In this document: positions 9,646-19,153 of the stretch, one piece after another
Layout: the number at the start of each line of letters is the position of its first letter
How positions within the stretch are numbered: the first letter of the stretch is position 1
Assembly: GCA_022701365.1 (NCBI GenBank)
Contig: JAKUHH010000093.1
Location: 1-33,773, forward strand
Reading direction: 5' to 3'
DNA: 33,773 nucleotides
Origin: Mycocentrospora acerina
Lineage: Eukaryota; Ascomycota; Dothideomycetes; Pleosporales
Translations under genes and position numbers: made by a program
Notes under the pieces: generated by a model
What the model was told of the DNA's origin: nothing
The model's input: the letters and a program-made list of their open reading frames with translations, nothing else
The model's database searches: none

Positions 9646-11083
9646 ATGTCAGACATGCAAGATCTTGTTGGATTAGTTTCTACAGACCTGTCAGTTCCAG
9701 CGCCTTCTTGGAATTCAGTCGCGGGGGCACAAAAGCAGGCTGATGGAATTTCAACACGAGTTCTTACGCTACCTATAGCAGAGATTCGTGCGCTTGGGTA
9801 CCGTCCACCTACGCTACCAGTAGATGCTCCAGTTCTTGGAAAAGAGATCATCAAATCAGTCACGAAGGTAGCAGTTCGAGATGGCACAACTATAAGTCTG
9901 ACTATTTACAAGCCAATCATTGCAGTTGACGATGCTCTGTTGTTTTTCAACATTCATGGAGGAGGTAATGTAAGCCCGTGGCTTCCACATCCATATGTGC
10001 GCAGAATTTTGATTATTTTAGCAGGATGGGTTTTTGGTCAGCCCGAGACCGAAGAATCTCAGAATCGTATCATTGCGCTAAAGAGCAAAGCCGTCGTGGT
10101 GAGCGTCGACTATCGCAAGTATGTTAATGCGAGCCTAGTTTTGTATAGGAAGCATCCAAATTGATTGAGGTCCAGAGCCCCAGAGCATCCTTACCCAATT
10201 CCGCTCAATGACTGCTACGATGCATTTATATGGGTCTGTTTCCGGTTGACTTTCTTCTTCCCTTTACTAAGACTTGGCCAATAGTGTTTGAGAAACACAA
10301 GTTCTTTGGGCATAGATGCCCGGCGAATCATCGTTGGAGGTGGGAGCGCAGGCGCTAATCTTGTAAGAATTTCCAGTTCTAAGCCATCGTTTCCATGTCG
10401 ATCTGACTTGAGACCTTTGTGTTTCTGTTAGAGCGCTGCGCTCACTCTCAAAGCGCACACCGACAACATCACCAGCATTCTGGGACAGATCTTGAATATC
10501 CCTGTGACTTGTCATCCAAAGTGTTTTCCTACACAAATGTATCCATACAAAAGCTATGTGCAGAATGCAGATGCGCCTATAGTCGACGCCCAGAAAATGA
10601 ACTGGTTCTGGGATCGGTATCTCTGTGGTTCTGACGAGAATACGGCGTCGAACCCCAGCGTGAGCCCGTTGCTGGCGAGCACCACAATCCTTGCTACTCA
10701 ACCACCGACATGTAAGTGGGATCATGAGACTCGCTATCAGGCCTCGAATAATGAGTCAGTGATCCAAGCTGATGAGTAAAAGTGATACAAGTGGCTGGGA
10801 TGGATCCACTGCGCGACGAAGGTTTGGCATATGGTGAGGCACTGAAAGCCAGTGGGCAAGTGTTCCCCATGCAAATGTTCTCCAATCTTCTTTCAGGCAA
10901 TTTGGTGAAACTGTTGTTAGAAAAATACTGACTTCATGATGGTGTAGGGTATCCGTGACTTTCAAGATGTTCTCGGGCCTTCCTCACGCATTTTATATTC
11001 ACCCTAGCCTACCAGAGACTGCGGAGTACTTTCAGACGATGATAAATTGGATCGACGAAACCGTCGCCAATGCAGATATTTGA
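9646..11083 (+). CDS. Hormone-sensitive-lipase-type alpha/beta-hydrolase (esterase), 7 exons, intact
   Basis: Alpha/beta-hydrolase fold-3 esterase of 345 residues, in the usual size range of the family. Exons are 9646-9964, 10025-10118, 10176-10233, 10285-10362, 10432-10711, 10783-10855 and 10948-11083 (1038 nt with stop). Six introns of 51-92 bp join in frame; the last is GC-AG type (GCAAGT at 10856). Splicing rebuilds each family signature: the oxyanion motif HGGGWVFG (His104), DYRKAPEHPYP (139-145 region), the nucleophile elbow VGGGSAGANL (Ser178), DPLRDEG (Asp284) and GLPHAF (His314). The elbow has GGGSAG where GDSAG is usual. No signal peptide is evident, so it is probably cytosolic. It likely hydrolyses a small ester or lactone; the substrate is not readable from the sequence. 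The gene has no RIP-type stops. Confidence 0.92.
10856..10947 (+). other. GC-AG intron of the esterase gene
   Basis: Intron 6 begins GCAAGTGTTCC and ends GGTGTAG. The GC donor is needed to join KASG to VSVTFKMFSGLPHAF in frame and to bring the catalytic His into the protein. GCAAGT is the typical strong donor of the minor GC-AG class. Confidence 0.8.
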
Positions 11084-12115
11084 CAATGCATACCACTTGC
11101 AAAGGATGGAAAGACCGGGAAATCAGTTGTTATAGAAGCCGGGAGGGCCGATATTCAAAAAAGTCCCAGTCTTCAGTCAGGTTGCCCACAGAAAGGCGCT
11201 GGATGTGACTGGCAGAGAGATTTTATTAATCACGAAGAGTTAAAGCTGTCACATCTCTTACTTAGCTAATTTGCATCTGATTACATTTATCTCTATTCAT
11301 TTGCATTGAGATATACTTCCTGTAGCATTCAACAACAAAATATCCGATCTCATTACCAAATCCCATGTGCCCTCTTCTCACCAGGCATGAAAAGACGTGG
11401 GTCGCATTACTTCTTGATCAAAGGGCAATTATTGGACTCTCATTGGAGTTTTGTGGTGTTGCACATCCTACCATTCAATCATCATCCAAAATATTATGCC
11501 ACGCAACAACCCAGCTCTTTATTGATCCATATTAGATGAATTCTAAGACTGACGCTATTTGCTGCTTTTAAGTTTTCCTCAATGCATTTTCCATTTTTTC
11601 CGGATCTTAAACAGTTAGCTTCCTGCTTCTCGTAGACGTTTGATACAGAGCTTCTGCTATATGTAATCAGTCGCCTCATTCCCACTCTAATGTTAGGAAA
11701 AGGTAGTATAAGAAGGGATTAATTTAATCATCTGAAGATTTTGATGTTCTTGAGTGACTGAAGTGAAAAGATCAAATTAGCTGAAATCCTTTGCCTTTTT
11801 AGAGCGCATGCCAGGCCTTAAAAGGCCTTTCCTATGGCAGTATCGGGAATAAGACGATTAGTGATAACAGGAGGAAAGGAGAAGATAGGGTTGGACTAGA
11901 AAGTGGAGATATAATAGTTGTATTACTACGTGCACATGAGATAGGGGAATTAAATAGATTGTTTTACGTAGAAATTACTATAATACTTTTTGCTAGTCAC
12001 TAAAGTAATCATTATCTTCATAAACACTGTTTAGTTATTAAAAAAACTTAATTTGTTTATAGAAAAGATAGAACTTAGTGTTAATTGCAGAATGTCTTTA
12101 AAAAAAATAAAAAGA
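11084..12115. other. Downstream intergenic sequence fading into RIP-degraded DNA
   Basis: Mixed-composition sequence to about 11960, then AT-rich. No gene was recognised; the frames at 11306-11539 (plus) and 11494-11685 (minus) show no family features. AGGCCTT-AA-AAGGCCT at 11813-11828 is a perfect 7-bp inverted repeat. The copy C LTR begins at 12116. Confidence 0.45.
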
Positions 12116-12164
12116 TGTTGTAGAAATAGGAGCTAGAATAATAGTATTTAGGTAATCTATTGTA

Positions 12165-14682
12165 TCTCTTAATCTGCTACACTGTGCCCTAGATTTTGGC
12201 CTAAGTTTAGGCTAATTATAATAAGGCTTAGCATTAGTAACTTAGCGTTCTTACAGCTATATAATAAACTTTAAGTATCTTTAAACTATTAACTATACTA
12301 TAATACTTAAACTATCTATCTATACATATAAACTACAACTTTTTACTGCTTACGCTTTAGCTCTATGCAGTTGCTTAGATAATAACCTTATGCTTAAAGA
12401 TGCGCCCTCTATATAAAAAATGCAGAAGCAGCTATTACCTATATACCTTAAAGGCTGCAGCAACCCTCTGCCTATATAGGTTCCTCTTATAATTAACAAC
12501 CTAAACGCTAGAGGCTGCCTATAGCTACCTTACTATAAAGGTAAGCCTTATTAGAGCCTTATAGAGCTATTTAGGCTGTTCTTTACTAATAAAGAGATCC
12601 TAAATATATATTACTACACTAATAAGAATGCTTATTGCTAATATCTACCTAGGCTAGCGCAGGAGTTTGTCTGCCTATAGCTAGATGTAATGCCTTATAA
12701 GCTCTATAGCTATTTTACTATACAGATACACATAGGCATATATTAAGAGTTATTAATTAGTAACTATTAGTACACTAATAAGTAATTTAGAGTAGTCTAC
12801 ACTTATCTATATAAGATTATAGGCTGCTAATATTTTAAGTAAATTAATTATTACTTCTATATTATACTTCTGTGTAATATTAGCAGCCTGTTTTAATGTC
12901 TATTTAAATAAGTTTAGGAGTTTTCTAAGTATATCTATTATATTAGCTAACACTACTAGAGCTTAGGGTAAAACTTAGCTATAAATAAGAGTATAACTTG
13001 CTTTTATTAGCATGCTAAAGAGAAAATAATAACTAATTATAAGTCTAACTTAATAGAGTATAAGATATAGCACCTTAGAGATTCTAAGTATTAGTTAAAC
13101 TAGCTCTTTTAAAGTAAAGGTTTAAAACAGGAGGACAGCCTTTACAAAATTAACTTATATTATGCAGCTCTTAGGTTCTGCCTAATAAAAGCTCTTATGC
13201 TTTACTTTGCCTTTAATTATATTACTAGTAATATTAATATCTAGCTGCTTAAGCCTAATAAGTATATAATATTTATAGATAACTTGTTTATATTAGTACT
13301 ATTACTTAAAAAGTTATAATATACTAAGATAGTAAGAGTAAGCACTATATAGACAGTGAAGACTCTATATAAAATTAATATAGGAGATATTCTTATTTAA
13401 GCATTTTAGGCATTACAGTAGCCCCTTACAAAATAAAAAGCTGCAGCTCTACTTATAATATTATCTTAACTACCTAAAAAGTAAAGCTAGCCTTAGAAAA
13501 ATATATTGCTAGCCTTAATATTATTACTATTACTTCTACTTATACAGGAGACTTAAAGTAGTTAAGAGGATACCTAATTATCTATTAAGTATAATTATAA
13601 GCTAGAGGTACTTATTACTAATATTAATATTATTAGTAACCTTTTTAAAGGCTTCTTAGAAAAGCTTATTACTGTAAAAGCTTAGTGTAATAAACTTAAT
13701 TAGAGTACTATTTATTTTAACATTTTTAATAGCAGTAATATTAGGATAATAGCTTAGCATAACAATAACATTATGTTATTTACTATAATATCTAGAGATT
13801 TATGTAAGACTGTTAAATAATTATAAAAAAGACTAGGCAAGAGCTAGACTAGAGCAGCTAAATTATGTATTATTTTTAGAGATAAGATTTGTAAATTACT
13901 GCTTATCTTAGTACTTATTTATATGTATAAGAAGTATATTAATACAATAGATTAATTTAATTAACTCTAGAGCTACTGCTTACTCTAACAGATCTATTAT
14001 AAAACCTAAAGGCCTCTATTTACTCTCTTCCTTAATATTATACTTATAAACTCTTATAAGCTATTTAAAGGTAATTTAGCTTATAAATAAGATACTTATA
14101 AAGGCTTTTTCTTTAATCTTATAGTTAAGCTTAAGGCCTTATTAAAGCGTTTAATACTTCTCTAAAAATAGCTACTAATCTAAGCTATTACTATGCCTTA
14201 TCTCTTTTATAATTATAGTAAAATCTATGCTACTAGCAACTATTAACCTTATAAAATTTGTGCTTAAATAGGCTGTTGCGCAGCTTTAAAAACCCTTTTA
14301 GGCCTTATTTTAAGCTCTAAGCTTAACTCTATATAATATATAAGGTTCCTAAGGACTGTTTATAGCTATTTAAGGTTTATAAAACAATTTATTATTCTTA
14401 TTAGTTAATCTATAAGAATCTAATAGAATTTAAAGCTAAGCTGTAAGTAACTTTATTTTATACAAAGCCTATATTATAGATATAGTTATCTTAGAAATAA
14501 AAATTTCTCTTTTTTAATCTTTATTATTAAGTTATATTACAAACTTAAAAGCTGCAAAGCTATATATACGTTTTTTAGTAAAGAGCTTTAATTTTAGTGT
14601 TCTTTAGATGCCTTGCTGTAACAAATTATAATTAGCCTAAACTTAGGCTAAAATCCAGGGCACAGTGTAGCAGATCAAGGGA
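12165..14682 (+). mobile_element. piggyBac-like DNA transposon inside the copy C LTR
   Basis: A 2,518-bp element bounded by 58-bp terminal inverted repeats (12165-12222 and 14625-14682) that begin TCYCTTRATCTGCTACACTG. They differ at four positions, all C/T or G/A changes as expected from RIP. Each end contains the small palindrome GCCTAAGTTTAGGC. Excising the element restores the LTR exactly as seen in other copies. The TTAA duplication expected for piggyBac is not seen outside the ends: inside them the left reads TTAA and the right TCAA. Confidence 0.82.
12400..14450 (+). pseudogene. piggyBac-like transposase relic (DDE_Tnp_1_7 type)
   Basis: The plus strand carries the remains of a piggyBac-family transposase with many RIP stops (Q/W codons turned to TAA/TAG). 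Readable pieces in order are: near 12535-12620 PIELFRLFFTNKEILNI followed by a YYYTNKNAY block, matching the family's FF.....I...TN.YA start; near 13265 FIDNLFILVLLLKKL, matching the conserved DN(L/F)FTS..L...L block; near 13745 an HNNN-type block matching W.DN..V.FLST; and near 14000 QIYYKTWRPLFTL, matching the C-terminal KTWRPLF.F.LD block. No intact frame survives. The assignment rests on this ordered set of motifs. Confidence 0.72.
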
Positions 14683-14906
14683 TAGACTACTAGCTTGTCT
14701 ATTTAAGTATTTTATCTCTATTATATATAATAGAAAGGGATGCTTAGTAGTTATTGTTACTAAGTATATTTAATTTAATAAAGTAAGTATAGCATAAATG
14801 TTGTTATATAGAGTATCTAAGAAATAATTATCTTTATACTAGCTTATTACTAAGTTCTTTATAATAGGCTATATAAGTATAGCTTACTTATATAGCTAGT
14901 AAACAA

Positions 14907-14958
14907 GACTTATAAGTAAGACTTATAAGTAAGACTTATAAGTAAGACTTATAAGTAA
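14907..14958. repeat. Four 13-bp tandem repeats in the LTR
   Basis: Unit GACTTATAAGTAA repeated four times without a break. Other LTR copies have two or three diverged units in the same place (GACTCGTGAGCA type), so repeat number varies between copies. Confidence 0.85.
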
Positions 14959-15274
14959 GGCTTTATTTTATAATATACCTTTTAAGTAACTGCTAAAATT
15001 AGTTATTACTTATACTTAGCTTTTACAAGCTTAGTGTGCTTTTTTATAGTGTATCTCTTTAAGATTATAAGTTATATATAGTTTAGGTATAAGTCTTATT
15101 ATATGCGTAGCTTATAGAATGCTCTTTTATTTTAATCTTACTTATTTATAGATGATATAAGTGCTAAGTAGGCTGCTTATATAATTACTTTAAGCTTTAC
15201 TTAGCTGTAAACATCTCTAATTAATAATATAAACTATAGCTAATATATATTATTACTAAGGCTAATTTTTATAT

Positions 15275-16193
15275 ATGCAGTCTAAGAACAAGAAATCTGC
15301 TTAAGCTTAAGCTGTGCCTGCTTTTAGCTACACTTCTGCCTGCCTTACTACTTGCGCATTAATACGCAGCGCCTTTACTACTAAGCTTTCTTATAAAAGT
15401 AAGAGCTTAATTTAAGTAAAGCCATCTTATAGCAGCAGCTTATAAACTAAGTTAACTTGCTTTTTTACTCTAATATTCTTATCTTTATTCTTAGAGGTGC
15501 CTACTAACACTCTTACTTTTATACTTTATACTACACCTCCTTTTACTCTTGCTCTTATAGAGCTTACTACTTTTCTTATACCTAGTTACTATATTAAGTG
15601 TTGTGCTTATTATTCATTAGCTTATTTTACTTACTAATAAAGTAGTTTAATAGTATGCTTACTTAGTAAGTGCTTTAATTCTTTAGTAGGTGCTTACTCC
15701 TAGTATTGTAGTACTAGCTATAAGTATAAGTATATGTATATAAGTATCTTTATATATTAATTATTTTTAAAGCTTATATATTATTATAATCTTTATTATA
15801 TTATATTCTTTATTTAGTTTTTTTTTACTGCATTTAAAAAAAAGTAAAGCCTTCTAAGCTTTACTACTTTTATTTTACTTTTATATAGTATTAGATATAT
15901 CTAAAAAAAGTAAGAAAATAATTATTAGAAAAGTAAGAAGTTAATAGTAGTATTAGATAGAGTAAAGTAGTAGTAGTAGTAATAGTAGTAAGTAAGAGGA
16001 TAAGTTCTTCTAAGAGTTAAGAGGTGTAGTATCAGAAAAAGAGCAGGTAGTAGAAGAAGAAGAGATAGAAGAGGAGCAAGTAGTAGAAGAGTAAGGTAGT
16101 AGTAGTAGTAGTAGTAGTAGTAATAGTAGTTACCTAGCTTACATCTTGCAAGCTAAAAAGCTTATATATAAGCTTATTAATCTTTTAACTTAA
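15275..16193 (+). pseudogene. Accessory antisense gene, copy C (RIP-degraded)
   Basis: Same gene as at 18201-19147, in a more mutated state. The start ATGCAGTCTAAGAAC survives at 15275, as does the Cys-rich stretch (partly as Tyr) around 15590-15700. The Glu-rich tail has become AGT/AGA-rich. Most CAG/CAA codons are now TAG/TAA. The stop at 16191-16193 corresponds to that of copy A. Downstream (16194-16212) lies the uninterrupted counterpart of the site where copy A carries the Fot1-like insertion. Confidence 0.7.
15958..16130. repeat. AGT/GTA-rich low-complexity tract
   Basis: Short GTA-type trinucleotide runs at 15966-15993 and 16096-16130 flank an AGA/GAA-rich tract. They correspond to the Gly/Ser- and Glu-coding repeats of the accessory gene after G-to-A changes. 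Confidence 0.75.
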
Positions 16194-16639
16194 GATTTAT
16201 TTAAAAAAAAAAGTTATTTTCCTTAGTTTAACTTATAATTAATGTCTTAACAACTTTACTTTTACTATTTTATACTTATAATATTTTAAAAGTTAAAAAG
16301 CTTAATAAAGCTTATAAGCTTTTATTTTAAGAAGTATTTTATAAGTCTATATACTACTATCTCTTTTATTAGTATATAGATAACATTAAAAGATTCTTCT
16401 ATATGCTCTTAGCATAGCTATATATTTTATATATCTATATAGTGCAGCTTAGTAGTTATTCTCTTATTCTCTTCTACTACTAGTCTTATTATTTATTAAT
16501 TTTTATAAAAGAGAGATTCTACTTTATTTATTACCTTAAGAGTTAAGTCTTTAAAGAATCTTTATAAAGCTTTTATTTCTTGTACTATATACTCTAAAGT
16601 AAGCAACTCTGCTTTTACTATTAAGGTTGTAATAGTAGG

Positions 16640-16955
16640 TGTCACAAAACAGAGCCCTGCTCACAGGTCTCGCTTATGAGTCTTGCTTACTAGCTATATA
16701 AGCAAGCTACACTTATGTGGCCTATTATAAAGAACTTAGCACTAAGCTAGCTAAAAAGTAATTATTACTTAGCTGCTCTACATAACAACATTTCTGCTAT
16801 ACTAACTTTATTAAATTAAGTACACTTAGTAATAATATATAGTGAGCTTCTCTTTGCATTATATACAATAGAGATAAAATACTTAAATAAATAAGCTAGT
16901 AGTCTATATAATAGATAACTTAAGTGCTACTATTTTAGCTCTTATTTCTATAACA
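16640..16955 (+). repeat. 5' LTR of Copia copy B
   Basis: A 316-bp LTR in sense orientation, starting TGTCACAAAACAGAGCCC and ending CTTATTTCTATAACA. It is followed at once by the primer-binding-site-like sequence. Confidence 0.9.
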
Positions 16956-16971
16956 GTTATAAGCATAGCGC
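16956..16971 (+). other. Primer-binding site of Copia copy B (half-tRNA type)
   Basis: GTTATAAGCATAGCGC follows the 5' LTR directly; copy A has GTTATAAGCCTAGTGC in the same place. Undoing one RIP change gives GTTATGAGCC, the complement of the anticodon arm (GGCTCATAAC) of initiator tRNA-Met. Several Copia elements prime from such an internal half-tRNA. Confidence 0.6.
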
Positions 16972-17208
16972 TTTTAAATTATAACTTATTTCTCCTTGCA
17001 CTATATAAATGCTAAAATATATATATTTAGACACTCTATTTAGTTTAATAGACATAATATCTACACCTATACTTCTAACTACCTCTTACTAGCTTAAAGA
17101 TAGAGCAATTTAGCCTTACTAGGTTGTCTAGCTCCAATTCTATATAAAGTAAAAAAGAAGTATAAGATCTAGTTAACCTAGATAGAGTAATAGAAAATAA
17201 TATCTAAT

Positions 17209-17524
17209 TGTCACAAAACATAGCCCTGCTCACAGGTCTCGCTTACGAGTCTTGCTTACTAGCCACATGAGCAAGCCACACTCACGTGGCCTATTACAAA
17301 GAACTTAGCACTAAGCTAGCAGAAAGGTAATTATTACTTAGCTGCTCTACACAATAATGTTTATGCTACACTTACTTTATTAAATTAAGTACGCTTAGTA
17401 ACAACAACTACTTAGCTCCCCTTTGCGTTGTATATAATAAAGATAAAATACTTAAATAGATAAGCTAATGGTCTATACAATAGATCATCTAAATACTATT
17501 ATTCTTGCTCCTATTTCTACAGCA
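17209..17524 (+). repeat. Solo Copia LTR (copy f) with 5-bp duplication
   Basis: A 316-bp sense LTR flanked by the direct repeat CTAAT at 17204-17208 and 17525-17529. It sits in the Gag region of copy B. Removing it rebuilds the sequence seen uninterrupted in copy A. It is the product of insertion followed by LTR-LTR recombination. Confidence 0.9.
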
Positions 17525-17571
17525 CTAATTAATTAAACTGATCTATCTAAAAATAAATAAGTGTTGTAGAA

Positions 17572-17877
17572 ATAGGAGCTAGAATAATAGTATTCAGGTA
17601 ATCTATTGTATAGACTACTAGCTTGTCTATTTAAGTATTTTATTTCTATTATATACAATGCAATAAGGAGCTTAGTAGTTATTATTACTAAGTATACTTA
17701 ATTTAACAAAGCAAGTATAGCACAAATATTGTTATGTAGAGTAGCTAAGTAATAATTAATCTTTTACTAGCTTAGTGCTAAGGTCTTTATAATAGGCTAT
17801 ATAAGTGTAGCTTATTTATATAGCTAGTAAGCAAGACTTATAAGTAAGGCTTATAAGCAAGGCTCTGTTTTGTAATA
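17572..17877 (-). repeat. 3' LTR of Copia copy A
   Basis: On the plus strand it starts TGTTGTAGAAATAGGAGC and ends GCTCTGTTTTGTAATA (the terminal GTGACA changed to GTAATA). Next to it, at 17878-17887, the minus strand reads CTAGAGGGTA, a short purine-rich stretch that may be the polypurine tract. Confidence 0.9.
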
Positions 17878-18200
17878 TACCCTCTAGGTAACTACTAAAA
17901 TTAGTTATTACTTATACTTAACTCTTATAAGCTTAGTATGCTATTTTGTAGTGTATTTTATTAAGAATATAGGTTATGTGCAGCCTAAGCGTAGGTCTTG
18001 TTATGTATATAGCTTATAGAATACTCCTTTATTTTAATCTTGCTTATTTATAGATTACATAAGTGCTAAGCAAGCTGCTTATATAATTGCCTTAAGCTTT
18101 ACCTAGCTGTAAACCTCTCTTATTATTAACATAAACTATAGCTATTATATGTTATTATTATTGCCTGCTTATATATTATTTTTAAGGCTAATTTTTGTGT

Positions 18201-19147
18201 ACGCAGTCTAAGAACAAGAAATCTGCTTAAGCTTAAGCTGCGCCTGCCTCTAGCTGCGCTTCTGCCTGCCCTACTACTTGCGTGTTAACGCGTAGCGCCT
18301 CTACTACTACGCCTTCTTGTAAGAGTAAGAGCTTGCCTTAAGCAAAGCCTACTTATAGCAGCAGCTTACGCACTAAGTTAACCTGCCCTCCTGCTCCTAC
18401 ATCCTTGTCCTTGCCCTTAGAGGTGCCTGCTAACACCCCTACCCCTGCACCCTGCACTACACCTCCCCTTGCTCCTGCTCCTATAGAGCCTGCTACCCCT
18501 GCTATACCTAGTTACTACAGCAAGTGCAGTGCTTGTTATTCTATAGCTTGTTTTGCCTGCTTATAGAGTAGTTTAGCAGGATGCTTGCTTAGCAAGTGCT
18601 ATAATTCTTTAGTAAGTGCTTACTGCTAGCGTTGTAGCGCTAGCTATAAGTGTAAGCCTGTGTAAGTATCCTTATATATTCTATAATTTTTAAGCTTATA
18701 CATTATTATAGTCCTGCTTGCGTTGTGCCCTTCTTACAGCGTTTTCTTGCTGCCCTTAAGAAAGAGGTAAAGCCTGCTAAGCTTTGCTGCCTTTGTTTTG
18801 CTGTTTGTATAGCATTAGATGTGTCTAGGGAGGGTGAAGCAGGGGAGGCGTTAGTAGAGCAGGAGGTTAACAGTAGTGTTAGTAGGGAGCAGGGCGGTGG
18901 TAGTGGTAGTGAGTGGGAGGATGAGTTCTTCTAGGAGTTAAGGGGTGTGGTGGCGGAGGAGGAGATAGAGGAGGAGGAGATGGAGGAGGAGCAGGTAGTA
19001 GAGGAGGAGGAGATAGAGGAGGAGGAGATAGAGGAGGAGCAGGTGGTAGAGGAGCAGGGTGGTGGTAGTGGTGGTGATGGTGGTTGCCTAGCTTGCATCT
19101 AGCAGGCTAAGGAGCTTGTTTGTAAGCTTATTAATCTCTTTGCTTAA
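18201..19147 (+). pseudogene. Accessory antisense gene of the Copia family (copy A, best preserved)
   Basis: This gene runs opposite to gag-pol, between RNase H and the 3' LTR. Exons are 18201-18661 and 18712-19147, giving about 298 residues. The 50-bp intron starts GTAAGT and ends TTATAG, and the join keeps frame. The start reads ACG here but ATG in copies B and C. The protein begins QSKNKKSA, then has a Pro/Ala-rich stretch (to about residue 110), a Cys cluster (KCSACYSIACFACL, then SKCYNS, RCSASYKCKP), a block VPFLQRFLAALKKEVKPAKL followed by a second Cys group, and a long Glu/Gly-rich acidic tail. The internal stops are TAG or TAA where CAG or CAA is likely, as RIP would make. I recognise no named family. 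The Cys pattern could bind zinc. Function is unknown. Confidence 0.65.
18940..19085 (+). repeat. GAG-rich imperfect repeat coding for the acidic tail
   Basis: Imperfect repeats of GAGGAGGAGATAGAGGAG type code for Glu-rich runs (EEEIEEE) followed by a Gly-rich run (GGT/GGTGGTAGT) in the accessory gene. Copies B and C have the same tract in RIP-altered form. Confidence 0.8.
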
Positions 19148-19153
19148 GATCTA

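Larger units (their letters stand above)
12116..14975 (-). repeat. 3' LTR of Copia copy C, split by a DNA transposon
   Basis: The LTR is antisense on the plus strand. Its parts, 12116-12164 and 14683-14975, sum to 342 bp, like copy c (341 bp). It starts TGTTGTAGAAATAGGAGC and ends, RIP-altered, with GCTTTATTTTATAATA. The break lies within the sequence that reads CTATTGTATAGACTAC in uninterrupted copies. Element interior follows at 14976, so this is the 3' LTR of a minus-strand element. Confidence 0.88.
14976..16639 (-). mobile_element. Copia copy C, 3' internal part (truncated)
   Basis: Interior of a minus-strand Copia element, the continuation of the LTR ending at 14975. It contains the opposite-strand accessory gene (15275-16193) and then, on the minus strand at about 16200-16639, the C-terminal RNase H portion of pol. 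At 16640 it is cut by the 5' LTR of copy B in the RNase H sequence (after AATAGTAGG on the plus strand). The rest of copy C, including its 5' LTR, is not in the window. Confidence 0.82.

Noticed and set aside
9965..10024. Uninterrupted reading of the first esterase exon through to 10164 as one 172-codon gene.
   Set aside because: The reading puts 20 residues between HGGG and WVFG that the family lacks. GTAATG at 9965 and TTTTAGCAG at 10024 form an in-frame intron that restores HGGGWVFG.
10267..10725. A 152-codon open frame on the minus strand.
   Set aside because: It is a shadow of the esterase exons on the plus strand and shows no family motif.
11494..11685. A 63-codon minus-strand frame downstream of the esterase gene.
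   Set aside because: No motif, no splice partners and AT-rich surroundings; chance frame.
14907..14958. Regular 13-bp repeats considered as a CRISPR-like array.
   Set aside because: The units are direct tandem copies without spacers, inside an LTR of a eukaryotic genome.
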